A stretch of 64,000 nt of DNA from Cloacibacterium rupense (GCF_014645495.1 NZ_BMLV01000001.1:748410-812409), one strand, 5' to 3'. Shown: positions 43,369 through 53,241, counted from the stretch's first letter. Notes: generated from the letters alone by a model not told the origin. Program-made: numbers and translations.

Positions 43369-44640
43369 TTATTTTGTTGAAGTATATTTTTCTTTATACC
43401 TTTTGTATAATTCTTTTTGCTGATTATGAAGGTTTATTTTTCTACCATCTATAAAAGCTTCAGTAACTTGATTGGTCAATTGATCCAAGGCATCACCTTC
43501 TGAAATAAAAAGAGTCGCACTTTTGCCAACTTCTAAAGATCCAAATCTATCTTCAATTCCAAGAATTTTTGCCAAATTATAAGAAATACTTTGTAATGCT
43601 TTTTCTTTTTCAACCCCATAAGCAGCAGTAGTTCCGGCTAAAAAAGGCAAATTTCTAGAATCTTGATATTCGTGAGCACCAGAATAATCTAAACCATATA
43701 AAATTCCTTTATCTGAAACTAATTTCGCGAATTGATAGGGTAATCTAGGCGACATAGAATTCCCAGCTGGTAAAGAATGAACTCTGGTAATGATTAATGG
43801 GAAGTTGCTCTTTTTAATCTCATCTAAAATAGGTACTAATGCCGCATCACCTACTAATACTAAATTTCTGAGTTCTAAATCTTGTGCAAATTTTATGACT
43901 TCTAAAGCTTCATTAGCACTAGAAACTTCAACAAAAAGCTTAGTTTTATCAAAAACAGGTTTTATGGCTTCTAGCTTATAATCTTTAACGGGAGATTTTT
44001 GATAGGCTTTGGCTCTGGTAAATAAATTTTTAATTTCTTCTAATTTTTTAGTTCTCATTTCCTTTCTTTCCGCTTCTCTTTTTTCATCAAAAAAACGTGT
44101 AGAAATAGTAGGCCAAGACATATGTAAAGCATTATCTTTTTCTTCTACCGCGTCTTCCCAGTTCCAGCCGTCAAGATTCATAATAGAAGAAGTGCAAGAA
44201 ATAGTTCCGCTTTTAAGAACTGGCTGAGTAAGCAAAATCCCATTGGTTCTAACCGTAGGAATTACATGGCTGTCTGTATTAAAAGAAATTAAAGAACGGA
44301 CTTCGGGTGTAATATCATTAGCTTCTTGTGTATCATCAGTAGCTCTGGTTGCTTCAATCTCTACCAAACCTAGGGTATTATTCACCAAAATAAACCCTGG
44401 ATAAACGTGTTTATTCTGTGCATTGATAACCTCAGCATTAGAAGGAATAGTTCCATTAATCTGAGTGATTTTTCCGTTTTCAAAAACAATACTTGCATTT
44501 TGCAAAACATTACCAGTACCTGTATGAATGGTAGCATTGGTAATAGCAATAGGATTTTTTTGTGTAGGTGCTGGTGCAGGTCTTTGCGACCATCCAAAAA
44601 TTGAAATTCCTAAAAATATAATGGTTTTAAACTGTTTCAT
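43369..44640 (-). CDS. Exported amidohydrolase-family protein, metal site apparently lost
   Basis: A 423-aa relative of dihydroorotase/imidazolonepropionase-type amidohydrolases, with a signal sequence ending near GWSQ. The strand that usually carries the HxH metal pair reads HVYPGFILVNNTLGLVE, with no histidines. Later metal histidines are also not obvious (e.g. SYNLAKILGIEDRFGSLEVGK is the usual closing segment and is intact). It is likely non-catalytic or uses a changed centre. It begins 10 nt after the 992-aa partner gene, so the two are probably co-transcribed and may form a complex. Confidence 0.8.
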   Translation of the reverse strand: MKQFKTIIFLGISIFGWSQRPAPAPTQKNPIAITNATIHTGTGNVLQNASIVFENGKITQINGTIPSNAEVINAQNKHVYPGFILVNNTLGLVEIEATRATDDTQEANDITPEVRSLISFNTDSHVIPTVRTNGILLTQPVLKSGTISCTSSIMNLDGWNWEDAVEEKDNALHMSWPTISTRFFDEKREAERKEMRTKKLEEIKNLFTRAKAYQKSPVKDYKLEAIKPVFDKTKLFVEVSSANEALEVIKFAQDLELRNLVLVGDAALVPILDEIKKSNFPLIITRVHSLPAGNSMSPRLPYQFAKLVSDKGILYGLDYSGAHEYQDSRNLPFLAGTTAAYGVEKEKALQSISYNLAKILGIEDRFGSLEVGKSATLFISEGDALDQLTNQVTEAFIDGRKINLHNQQKELYKRYKEKYTSTK

Positions 44641-44650
44641 TTTCTAAAAA

Positions 44651-47629
44651 TTAATGGGAATGAGAATGTTCTTCTGTTTCATCTAAAGTATCACAATGAT
44701 ATTGTTTTGGCTCTTCTTTTTTCAAAGGTTGAGTATTTCCTTTTTTGGTATCGTCTGAGAAAAGCATTTTTTGTACAATTCTATTCTTTTCGGCTTTTAT
44801 TTTCTCATCTTTTAAGATTTGTTCTTTTGCATCAAATAGCAATTTACCATCTACAAAAGTCTTACTTACAGTTGCATAAATACTAAGAGGATTATCTGTC
44901 CAAAGTACCAAATCTGCATCTTTCCCCACTTCTATGCTCCCTATTCTATTATCAATTTTCAACATTTTAGCAGGATTTAGAGTTACGGTTTTCCAAGCAT
45001 CTTCTTGAGAAACATTTCCGTATTTCACTAATTTTCCTGCTTCTTGGTTTAGTCTTCTTGCCATTTCAGCATCATCAGAATTAATTGCCGTATTTACGCC
45101 AGCTTGTAGAAGCAGTGCTGCATTATAAGGAATGGCTTCTCTCACCTCTTCTTTATAAGCCCACCAATCTGAGAATGTAGAAGCATTAGCGCCATGTTTT
45201 TCCATGATATCTGCTACTTTATAACCTTCTAAAATATGGGTAAAAGTATTCACTTTGAAACCAAATTTCTCTGCCATTTTCATAAACATATTGATTTCAC
45301 TTTGAACATAAGAGTGACACGTAATAAAACGCTGAGCTTTCAAAATTTCTAAATGAGTTTCTAAACGAAGGTCTTTTCTGTAATTTTTATTGCTGGCTTT
45401 TTCTTTTTCGTATTCTAAAGCTCTGGTAAACCAAAAATCATAAGCTTGTTCTACCCCACCTCTAGACTGAGGGAAACGATTAGGATTATCTCCCCAATTG
45501 CTTTGTTTCACGTTTTCACCGAGTGCAAATTTTATAAATTTCGGAGCATTAGGAAATTTCATTCCATCGGCATTTTCTCCCCAAGCAAATTTCACGATAG
45601 ATGATTGACCACCAATTGGATTGGCAGAACCGTGTAATTGTTGCGCAGAAGTTACACCACCAGAAAGTTGACGATAGAAATTGACATCATCAGGATTTAA
45701 AACATCTTCCATTCTTACTTCGGCAGACGAATTGCTTCCTGCTTCGTTTACACCTCTTGTTAAACCAATATGTGTATGTTCGTCTAGAATTCCGTTGGTT
45801 AAATGGAGATTGGTTCCGTCTATTTCTTCAGCATTTCCTTTGGCTAAATTAGCACCAACTTGTACAATTTTTCCTTTAGAAATTTTTACATCATAGTTTT
45901 TTACAATTCCTTTGTTAGTATTGGTCCAAACGGTCGCATTTTTAATGATATAATCTTTTTGTATAGGCAAAGTTTCGTTACCAAAAGCTGAAAAAGGATA
46001 CCAAATTTTCCCTATTTCTGAAGGTTTTTTATCCTCCTCTTTTTTATCCTCTTTTGCCAATTCCTTAACGAAAGATATACTGTATGGAACTTCTTTTCCT
46101 TCTTTATTTAATGCAAAATCTTGTTTATTTTTAAAATCAGCAACAGGATAAAGAATTCTGTAATTTTGAAGGCTATCTTTTGGTAAGACTAATTCTAGAG
46201 CCATTTTATAATCAGTGAAATTCAGTTTTGCTTTACCGTCTTTTTTATCTTTAGAAACCGAAGCTTCAGGTTTATTGATTTTTCCTTTAATTTTTAAATC
46301 ATAAGTTTGGTTGTTGATATTCAAAGAATATTCTCCTCTTACATCTACCTCAGGAATTTTATTTACCACAAAACTTTTTCCGTTTACCCAATTTTCATAA
46401 AGCATTGCATCCTTATTGAAAAGGTCTTCAGAAAAAATAACAAAATTGGCAATAGAACCTTTTCTAAGATTTCCCAAAGTATTTTCTACCTTAAAATTTT
46501 TAGCAGGTCTATCGGTAAGTGCTGCCAGAATTTCTTCTTTAGACAAACCATTTTTATATAACTCTCTTAATTTCGAAAAAAAAGTAGATTTGTCTTTTAA
46601 TTTATTCATCGTGAAAGAAAACGGAACGCCTTCTTTAGAGAGATAAACTGCATTGTAAGGCGCCATTTCCCAATGTTTAAGCACGGCTACATCTGCCGCT
46701 TCTACATCTAGTGCATCGTTTACTTGATAGGCTTTCGGATATTCTAAAGGCAAAATTAGATTTCCGTTGGTTGCTTTTATTTCTTTTGCTCTTTGATATT
46801 CATTACCAGAACCTAAAAAAGTGAACTGAAAACCTGCTTCATCGCCTATTTTATCAGCTCTTAAAACATCCCATTTTTCGGAAGTCTCTATAATGGTTGG
46901 TAATTTTTTATATTTATTAAAAGCTTCTAAATTCAGATTTTTTTGTTCTAAATTTCCTCCTTTTTCATACCAATCTGCATCTAGATAAGTTTGTCTTAAC
47001 AAAGCAATAGAACCAGTAAGAGACGTAGGATAAGACTGTTTAGAGCTTCCTTTATCAAAAGACAAAAGAAAAGCTGCGTCTTCTTTCACAATTTTATCCG
47101 AAGGTTTACCTTGACCTAAAGTTACTAAAACTGCAGAACCACGTACAATTCCGTCTTGGTTGAAAGCTAGAGCAGCGCCAAAACCTTGAGACAAATATTC
47201 TTCGTAGTTTTTAGATTGATTGGTAAAGGTATCTGCTGCTCTGGTGTAAGATTTTACAGCATCATTATAAGCTGCAAAAGAAGCCGTATTTGGTAAATAA
47301 ATACTTCCGCTGTTGTACTCTTTGCTTTCAGATTTTTCCACACCAATGTTAGTATAAGAATCTATAAAAGAAGGATATACATAAGCTCCTTTACCATCAA
47401 CAACTACTGCATTTTTAGGAATAGAAACCTTCCCAGATTCTAGTATTTTACCATTTTGGACCACCAAAACAGCATCGTTAATCACTGTTTTATAATCTTG
47501 ATAAAGTGTAATATTTTTAATTACATATAGGCTTTGGTCTTTGGTGGTGGTATCATTTTGCCAATACCCAACTTGAGCAGAAATAATCCCAGAAAAAACC
47601 AAACCTAAAGAAATAAAGAATTTCTTCAT
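44651..47629 (-). CDS. Exported double amidohydrolase, 992 aa
   Basis: Contains two amidohydrolase-like halves. The first (about 20-450) has the usual start and closing segments (VYPSFIDSYTNIG and LGNLRKGSIANFVIFSED) but lacks the HxH metal pair. The second (about 560-960) has an intact LTNGILDEHTHIGLTRG, CHSYVQSE, NTFTHILEGYKV and AINSDDAEMARR, enough for a metal-bound active site. The N-terminal signal ends near ISAQVG. A His-rich tail (EEHSHSH) closes the protein. Probably periplasmic, cleaving an amide, lactam or peptide-like bond. Followed at 10 nt by the inactive-looking 423-aa relative. Confidence 0.85.
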   Translation of the reverse strand: MKKFFISLGLVFSGIISAQVGYWQNDTTTKDQSLYVIKNITLYQDYKTVINDAVLVVQNGKILESGKVSIPKNAVVVDGKGAYVYPSFIDSYTNIGVEKSESKEYNSGSIYLPNTASFAAYNDAVKSYTRAADTFTNQSKNYEEYLSQGFGAALAFNQDGIVRGSAVLVTLGQGKPSDKIVKEDAAFLLSFDKGSSKQSYPTSLTGSIALLRQTYLDADWYEKGGNLEQKNLNLEAFNKYKKLPTIIETSEKWDVLRADKIGDEAGFQFTFLGSGNEYQRAKEIKATNGNLILPLEYPKAYQVNDALDVEAADVAVLKHWEMAPYNAVYLSKEGVPFSFTMNKLKDKSTFFSKLRELYKNGLSKEEILAALTDRPAKNFKVENTLGNLRKGSIANFVIFSEDLFNKDAMLYENWVNGKSFVVNKIPEVDVRGEYSLNINNQTYDLKIKGKINKPEASVSKDKKDGKAKLNFTDYKMALELVLPKDSLQNYRILYPVADFKNKQDFALNKEGKEVPYSISFVKELAKEDKKEEDKKPSEIGKIWYPFSAFGNETLPIQKDYIIKNATVWTNTNKGIVKNYDVKISKGKIVQVGANLAKGNAEEIDGTNLHLTNGILDEHTHIGLTRGVNEAGSNSSAEVRMEDVLNPDDVNFYRQLSGGVTSAQQLHGSANPIGGQSSIVKFAWGENADGMKFPNAPKFIKFALGENVKQSNWGDNPNRFPQSRGGVEQAYDFWFTRALEYEKEKASNKNYRKDLRLETHLEILKAQRFITCHSYVQSEINMFMKMAEKFGFKVNTFTHILEGYKVADIMEKHGANASTFSDWWAYKEEVREAIPYNAALLLQAGVNTAINSDDAEMARRLNQEAGKLVKYGNVSQEDAWKTVTLNPAKMLKIDNRIGSIEVGKDADLVLWTDNPLSIYATVSKTFVDGKLLFDAKEQILKDEKIKAEKNRIVQKMLFSDDTKKGNTQPLKKEEPKQYHCDTLDETEEHSHSH

Positions 47630-47717
47630 ATACTTTTCATTTATTTTTATAATTAAGGCTAAAATAACAATTTTATTCTAATAACCTTATATTTTTGAGG
47701 GTAATTCAAAAAATAAA

Positions 47718-47743
47718 ACCGAATTTTATAAATAAAACTCGGC
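47718..47743 (-). terminator. Terminator of lat
   Basis: On the minus strand GCCGAGTTTTAT pairs with ATAAAATTCGGT (G-U pairs included) around TT, then TTTTATTTTTT, just past the lat stop. Confidence 0.78.
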
Positions 47744-47766
47744 TTTTGTAAAAATAATCCTAATAA

Positions 47767-49101
47767 CTATAACTGTACAATTTTCTCTATCTTTTCTAAA
47801 GCATATTCTAAATCTTCTTGTGATACGTTTAAGTGAGGACGAAAACGCAATGAACGGTCACCACAAATCAAAATAATGACATTCTCTTCATATAATTTTT
47901 CTTGAAAATCTTTTCTTATTTCGCTTGTTGGCAAGTCAAAAGCGCACATTAATCCTCTTCCTCTTGCATTGGAAATCAAATGAGGATATTTTTCTTGTAA
48001 TTTTTGTAAACCTTCAAGTAAAAATGCACCTTGTTTTTGTACATTTTCGAGTAAGTTTTCTTTTTCTATAATTTCTAAAACCAATTGAAACCTCAACATA
48101 TCAATAAAATTTCCACCGAAAGTAGAATTGATTCTAGAACTTTCTGCAAAAACGTGGTGTTCTACTTCATCTAATTTTTCTTTACTCGCCAAAATCCCAC
48201 AAACTTGAGTTTTCTTGCCAAAAGAAATTACATCTGGTACTACGCTAAAATTCTGAAAAGCCCACATTTTACCTGTAATTCCGATGCCAGTTTGAACTTC
48301 GTCAAAAATCAACAACATTTCGTTTTCGTCACAGATTTTTCTTAATTCTACGAAAAATTCGTCACGGAAATGATTGTCACCACCTTCCGCTTGAATCACT
48401 TCAATAATAATACACGAAACTTTTTCAGGATTCATTAAAATTGCTTGTTCTATTTCTAGCAAAGCCAATTGTTCGTTTTTGATGGTTTCCTGCAAATTTT
48501 CTTCGGTTATTGGGAAATACAATTTCGGATTGATGATTCTAGGCCAATCAAAAAGTGGAAAATATTGATATTTTCTTGGATCTGAAGTATTGGTTAAACT
48601 CAAGGTATAACCGCTTCTTCCATGGAAAGCTTGTTTGAAATGAATTGCCATAGAACCTTCGGTTTTGCTTCCTTTTTGCCAATTTTTTCTGGTTTTCCAA
48701 TCGAAAGCAGTTTTCAAGGCATTTTCTACCGCAAGAGCGCCACCTTCCACAAAGAAACAATACGGCAATTCTTTAGGAATCGCAATTCTACTAAAAGTTT
48801 CTACAAAATCTGCATATTCTTGCAAATAAACATCAGACATTGTAGGTTTGAAGACCGCCATTTTCCCGAGCCAAGCAGATTTTTCAACAATATACGGATG
48901 ATTATAACCAACCGAAGCCGAACCAAACATAGAAAACATATCCAGAAATTTGTTGCCCGTCAATCTATCTACAATCCAAGAACCGTGAGATTTTTCGTAA
49001 TCCATCACGAAATCAAAACCATCGGCTAAAATGTGTTTTCCGAGGGTTTGTTTTACTTTATTGCCAGTTACTTCGTGGCTTAATTCTATTGTTTTGTTCA
49101 T
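47767..49101 (-). CDS. lat: L-lysine 6-transaminase
   Basis: PLP enzyme (444 aa) that moves the epsilon-amino group of lysine to 2-oxoglutarate, giving 2-aminoadipate 6-semialdehyde. Class III aminotransferase features: GSASVGYNHPYI near residue 60, the aspartate block LLIFDEVQTGIGITGKMWAF near 260, and the PLP lysine in DVISFGKKTQVCGIL near 297. The third gene of a minus-strand set with the aldehyde dehydrogenase at 49589. Together they convert lysine to 2-aminoadipate. Regulation not seen. Confidence 0.92.
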   Translation of the reverse strand: MNKTIELSHEVTGNKVKQTLGKHILADGFDFVMDYEKSHGSWIVDRLTGNKFLDMFSMFGSASVGYNHPYIVEKSAWLGKMAVFKPTMSDVYLQEYADFVETFSRIAIPKELPYCFFVEGGALAVENALKTAFDWKTRKNWQKGSKTEGSMAIHFKQAFHGRSGYTLSLTNTSDPRKYQYFPLFDWPRIINPKLYFPITEENLQETIKNEQLALLEIEQAILMNPEKVSCIIIEVIQAEGGDNHFRDEFFVELRKICDENEMLLIFDEVQTGIGITGKMWAFQNFSVVPDVISFGKKTQVCGILASKEKLDEVEHHVFAESSRINSTFGGNFIDMLRFQLVLEIIEKENLLENVQKQGAFLLEGLQKLQEKYPHLISNARGRGLMCAFDLPTSEIRKDFQEKLYEENVIILICGDRSLRFRPHLNVSQEDLEYALEKIEKIVQL

Positions 49102-49121
49102 AACTTTTTTTTGTTTCGGGT

Positions 49122-49586
49122 TTAAGGTTTAAGGTCTAAAGTTTTTTCAAAATCTGATTTTATTTCTTTTAGTTTCTCTTTGTATAAATAATAAATCAAA
49201 AACATTAGAGAGAAAGAAATTATTGGGAAAACAAATATTAGTGGAAATTATTTTATCTCAAATATTACTAAATATCCGAAAGTAAAAATAAAAATTAAGA
49301 AGATTAAAAAGAACAAGAAAGATCTAAATCTTGGTCTAATTATTATTTCTATTTGTGTATTTTTATTATTTTGTTCAAAAGTTCCAAAAATATTTGGCTT
49401 TAAACCATATCTACTTGGTAATACTTTTTGTATTCTGAATTTGTTTTCTTTAATTATTCCTTCAAATAAAAAATTTCTATCTGGATTTATATTGAAAAAA
49501 GTTTCATCTGTAGTATTATTCTTAAGTAAATCAATTATTTGATTTACTTTTTTAGCAGAATAATATTTCTTTCTATCAATAAACAT
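49122..49586 (-). pseudogene. Small two-helix membrane protein split by an in-frame TAA
   Basis: The frame from 49586 runs 112 codons to TAA at 49248-49250, ending after a transmembrane helix (FFLIFLIFIFTFGYLVIFEIK). The same frame then continues without a stop for another 41 codons to TAA at 49122-49124, encoding a second hydrophobic helix (VFPIISFSLMFLIYYLY) and a Lys/Glu-rich tail, ending 20 nt before lat. The simplest reading is a single nonsense change splitting a protein of about 153 aa. Alternatively a shorter protein is real. Function unknown. It sits between the two lysine-degradation genes. Confidence 0.5.
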
Positions 49587-49588
49587 TT

Positions 49589-51142
49589 CTACAAATCAAA
49601 CTTAATTCCTTGTGCTAAAGGTAAATTTGTGGTGTAATTAATGGTGTTGGTTTGTCTTCTCATATACACTTTCCAAGCGTCGCTTCCAGATTCTCTTCCG
49701 CCGCCAGTTTCTTTTTCTCCACCAAAAGCTCCGCCAATTTCTGCACCAGAAGTTCCGATGTTTACATTGGCAATTCCGCAATCTGAACCAGCATGAGAAA
49801 GGAATTTTTCGGCTTCTCTTAAATTATTGGTCATAATTGCAGAAGATAAACCTTGCACTACTCCATTCTGAATTTCGATGGCGTTTTCTACGTCTCCAGA
49901 ATACTTTAACAAGTATAAAATCGGGGCAAAAGTTTCGTGTTGTACCATTTCAAAATGATTTTCTGCTTCCACAATCGCTGGTTTTACGTAGCAACCACTT
50001 TCATAGCCTTTTCCTTTTAAAACTCCACCTTTTACAAGAAGTTTTCCGCCCTCTGTTTCTACTTTTTTCAAAGCATTTTCGTACATTTTTACAGCATCTT
50101 TATCGATTAGCGGACCAACATGATTGCTTTCATCAAGCGGATTTCCTATTTTTAATTGTCCGTAAGCTGTAACCAGGGCATCTTTCACTTTTTCGTACAT
50201 ACTTTCGTGAATGATGAGTCTTCTGGTAGAAGTACAACGTTGTCCCGCAGTTCCTACCGCTCCGAAAACCGCACCAATAACCGTCATTTTAATATCTGCA
50301 TCAGGAGTTACAATAATAGCGTTGTTTCCGCCTAATTCTAAAAGAGATTTTCCTAATCTTGCCGCTACATTTTGAGCTACAATTTTCCCCATTCTTGTAG
50401 AACCAGTTGCCGAAATAAGAGGAACTCTGGTATCTTTTGCCATTAAATCGCCAATTTCTGCATCACCAATTACCAAACCAGAAATTCCTTGAGGTAAATG
50501 ATTATCTTTAAGAACTTCAGCAATAATATTCTGACAAGCAATGCCACAAAGTGGAGCTTTTTCTGAAGGTTTCCAAATGCAAACATCGCCACAAATCCAA
50601 GCTAGAGCAGTGTTCCAACTCCAAACTGCAACCGGAAAATTGAAAGCAGAAATAATTCCTACAATTCCTAGAGGATGATATTGTTCGTACATTCTGTGTC
50701 CTGGTCTTTCTGAATGCATCGTGAAACCGTGTAACTGACGAGATAAACCGACTGCAAAATCACAGATATCAATCATTTCTTGTACTTCACCCAAACCTTC
50801 TTGCAGAGATTTTCCCATTTCGTAGGAAACCAGTTTTCCTAAATCGTCTTTATGTTTTCTTAATTTTTCACCGAATTGCCTCACTATTTCTCCACGTTTA
50901 GGAGCTGGCATTAATCTGAATTCTTTAAAAGCTATTTCGGCTTCGGAAATTACTTTTTCGTAATCTTTTTTAGATGAAGAAGTAACTTTAGCGATTAAAT
51001 TTCCATCAACGGGTGAATAACTTTCAATTACTTTACCTGTTGCAAACCATTTTCCGCCAGTAGAAGTTCCTTTGTTTTCTTTTTTAATTCCTAAATTTTT
51101 GAGAACTTTTTCTATCCCGAAATCTTTATTTTTTTTTGCCAT
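49589..51142 (-). CDS. Aldehyde dehydrogenase, probable 2-aminoadipate-semialdehyde dehydrogenase
   Basis: NAD-dependent aldehyde dehydrogenase of 517 aa. The catalytic cysteine is in VGTAGQRCTSTRRL near residue 305. The glutamate base is in LLELGGNNAIIVTP near 270. NAD-binding WKPSEKAPLCG is near 192 and SATGSTRMGKIVA near 245. Its length and sequence resemble ALDH7/antiquitin-like enzymes. The operon with lat points to oxidation of 2-aminoadipate 6-semialdehyde to 2-aminoadipate. The substrate is inferred from context. Confidence 0.9.
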   Translation of the reverse strand: MAKKNKDFGIEKVLKNLGIKKENKGTSTGGKWFATGKVIESYSPVDGNLIAKVTSSSKKDYEKVISEAEIAFKEFRLMPAPKRGEIVRQFGEKLRKHKDDLGKLVSYEMGKSLQEGLGEVQEMIDICDFAVGLSRQLHGFTMHSERPGHRMYEQYHPLGIVGIISAFNFPVAVWSWNTALAWICGDVCIWKPSEKAPLCGIACQNIIAEVLKDNHLPQGISGLVIGDAEIGDLMAKDTRVPLISATGSTRMGKIVAQNVAARLGKSLLELGGNNAIIVTPDADIKMTVIGAVFGAVGTAGQRCTSTRRLIIHESMYEKVKDALVTAYGQLKIGNPLDESNHVGPLIDKDAVKMYENALKKVETEGGKLLVKGGVLKGKGYESGCYVKPAIVEAENHFEMVQHETFAPILYLLKYSGDVENAIEIQNGVVQGLSSAIMTNNLREAEKFLSHAGSDCGIANVNIGTSGAEIGGAFGGEKETGGGRESGSDAWKVYMRRQTNTINYTTNLPLAQGIKFDL

Positions 51143-51351
51143 TTTTTTTGAATTTGTTCCTTAGTAAATATAAATATATTTAGTTATAAACATAAAAAAA
51201 GTTTAAATAATTCAAAAATTCAAATCCTTTTCACTGAAACACAGAAAAATATTAAGAATAATTATTTATAAAAGGTTAATTGTAAAAATAAAATATCTAC
51301 AAGGAATATTAATCTCTATTAACACATCAATGAATTTTAGGATTAAAATAA

Positions 51352-51359
51352 TACATTTG
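51352..51359 (+). promoter_or_regulatory. -7 box of serB
   Basis: TACATTTG fits TAnnTTTG, 29 nt before the serB ATG at 51389. Confidence 0.55.
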
Positions 51360-51388
51360 CAAAAAAATTCCCTCGAATCCTGATAAAA

Positions 51389-52615
51389 ATGACAAAACAC
51401 GAAATTGTACTAATGAGTATTACCGGCGAAGACAAACCTGGTGTAACCTCTTCTCTTACTGAAATCCTAAGTAAACACAATGCGACTATTTTAGACATTG
51501 GTCAAGCAAATATCCATCAATCATTATCCTTAGGTATTCTTTTTCGCTTAGATCCAGATATGCAAGGAAATATTTTGAAAGATTTACTTTTTAGGTCTTA
51601 TGAATTGGGAGTAAACGCTAAGTTCACTCCTATCAAAAGAGAAGATTATGATGCTTGGGTTTCTAGACAAGGAAAAGAAAGTTTCGTGATTACCCTACTT
51701 GGTCAGAAAATCGAAGCCGATCAATTATCACAAGTAACCCATGTTATTGCTGAACAAGGATTAAATATAGACACCATCAAACGTTTGACGGGCAGAATCC
51801 CGCTTGATAGTGAAGATGATTCGCAAAATAGGTCTTGTATAGAACTTTCGGTGAGAGGAACTCCACAGAATTTGAATTTAATTCACGAAAAATTTGTGAA
51901 TCTGAGTGGTGAATTAGACATTGACATTTCTTTCCAAAAAGATAATATTTATAGAAGAAACAGAAGACTAATCTGTTTTGATATGGATTCTACCTTGATT
52001 AAGACTGAAGTAATAGACGAATTGGCTGATAGAGCTGGTGCTGGTGAAGAAGTACGTGCCATTACAGAAGCTGCCATGCGTGGTGAATTAGATTTCAGTG
52101 AAAGTTTTAAAAAAAGAGTTTCTCTTTTGAAAGGTTTAGATGAATCTGTGATGCAAGAAATTGCAGAAAATCTACCCATAATGGATGGTGCAGACCGACT
52201 AATGCATACCTTGAAAAAATGCGGTTACAAAATTGCTATACTTTCTGGTGGTTTTACGTATTTTGGAAATTATCTTAAAAAACGTTTTGGAGCAGATTAT
52301 CTTTATGCCAACGAGCTAGAAATTATTGACGGAAAACTTACAGGGAAACACTTGGGAGATATTGTTGACGGAAAAAGAAAAGCAGAACTTTTGAAATTTC
52401 TAGCACAAGTAGAAAAAATAGAACTAGACCAAGTTATTGCTGTGGGTGATGGTGCTAATGATTTACCAATGCTCAATATTGCAGGATTGGGAATTGCTTT
52501 TCATGCGAAACCAAAAGTAAAAGAAAACGCTAGACAATCTATATCTTCTATTGGATTAGACGGTGTGTTATATTTTTTAGGCTTTAGAGATAGACACATC
52601 AACGAAGAATTTTAA
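51389..52615 (+). CDS. serB: Phosphoserine phosphatase
   Basis: Final enzyme of serine synthesis (408 aa), removing phosphate from phosphoserine. Two N-terminal ACT-like domains (about 5-90 and 95-175) likely respond to serine or other amino acids. The HAD phosphatase domain has the nucleophile pair in CFDMDSTLIK (near 198), motif II in AILSGGFTYFG and motif III in VGDGANDLPML. The length is typical of ACT-SerB fusions. It stands alone on the plus strand. It provides the serine carbon for the CysK reaction, but is not linked to the sulfur locus in space. Confidence 0.93.
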   Translation: MTKHEIVLMSITGEDKPGVTSSLTEILSKHNATILDIGQANIHQSLSLGILFRLDPDMQGNILKDLLFRSYELGVNAKFTPIKREDYDAWVSRQGKESFVITLLGQKIEADQLSQVTHVIAEQGLNIDTIKRLTGRIPLDSEDDSQNRSCIELSVRGTPQNLNLIHEKFVNLSGELDIDISFQKDNIYRRNRRLICFDMDSTLIKTEVIDELADRAGAGEEVRAITEAAMRGELDFSESFKKRVSLLKGLDESVMQEIAENLPIMDGADRLMHTLKKCGYKIAILSGGFTYFGNYLKKRFGADYLYANELEIIDGKLTGKHLGDIVDGKRKAELLKFLAQVEKIELDQVIAVGDGANDLPMLNIAGLGIAFHAKPKVKENARQSISSIGLDGVLYFLGFRDRHINEEF

Positions 52616-52673
52616 ACAAACGTTTTATAGATATAATAAATCAAGATTATTTTATCCTAAAACATTAATTATT

Positions 52674-52681
52674 TATTTTTG
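52674..52681 (+). promoter_or_regulatory. -7 box for the 49-aa ORF
   Basis: TATTTTTG fits TAnnTTTG, 15 nt before the proposed TTG start at 52697. Confidence 0.45.
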
Positions 52682-52696
52682 TAAAAAATAGCTGGT

Positions 52697-52846
52697 TTGG
52701 AAGATACGGAAGAAAAAAAACTCCCAAAATGGAAAGCACTGCTTAAAAAATACGGATGGATAGGAATTTTATTTTTCTCAGTAAAAGGTACTATTTCACT
52801 TATTGCAATCATTTGGGGAGCTAATGCATTAAAAGGATGTATTTAA
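52697..52846 (+). CDS. Small membrane protein, TTG start (49 aa)
   Basis: Reading from TTG 52697 (an in-frame stop lies at 52682-52684) gives LEDTEEKKLPKWKALLKKYG, then one hydrophobic helix (FFSVKGTISLIAIIWGANAL) and KGCI. The amphipathic KLPKWKxLLKKYGWIG opening with a single transmembrane helix recurs in small flavobacterial proteins, as I recall, which are sometimes misnamed alanyl-tRNA synthetase. No ATG is available in frame. Function unknown. Confidence 0.6.
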   Translation: MEDTEEKKLPKWKALLKKYGWIGILFFSVKGTISLIAIIWGANALKGCI

Positions 52847-52953
52847 TTTTATTGAAATGATTTTCAACCACTTATGATAATAATTAATATTTTGTTTTAA
52901 CCTATCTTACTTTTTTAAATCTTATTGATAGAAACCAAAAACAAAATAATAAT

Positions 52954-53241
52954 ATGAAAAATTTAGTTTTAAGCATTACAATTTTAGCATCAGTATTGAG
53001 TTTTGCTCAACAAAGAGAAGATAGAAATCTAAGAGGCGAAAGAAAAAGAGTGGCTCAAGGCGTAAAATCTGGAGAAATCAACAAAAAAGAAGCCGCGGTA
53101 ATTCACGAACAAGCTAAAGATGTGAAACAAGCCAAAAGAGCTGCTGCAGCAGATGGACAAATTACTGTAAAAGAAAAAGCAAAAATTGCAAGGCAAGACA
53201 GACAACTTGATAGAACCATCAGAAGAAAGAAACACAATTGA
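52954..53241 (+). CDS. Small exported basic helical protein
   Basis: A 95-aa protein with signal peptide ending near LSFAQQ. The mature part is Lys/Arg/Ala-rich and helical, with ERKRVAQGVKSGEINKKEA and AADGQITVKEKAKIARQ. Similar small proteins exist in other bacteria without known function. Its strong terminator at 53273 makes it a single gene. Confidence 0.65.
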   Translation: MKNLVLSITILASVLSFAQQREDRNLRGERKRVAQGVKSGEINKKEAAVIHEQAKDVKQAKRAAAADGQITVKEKAKIARQDRQLDRTIRRKKHN

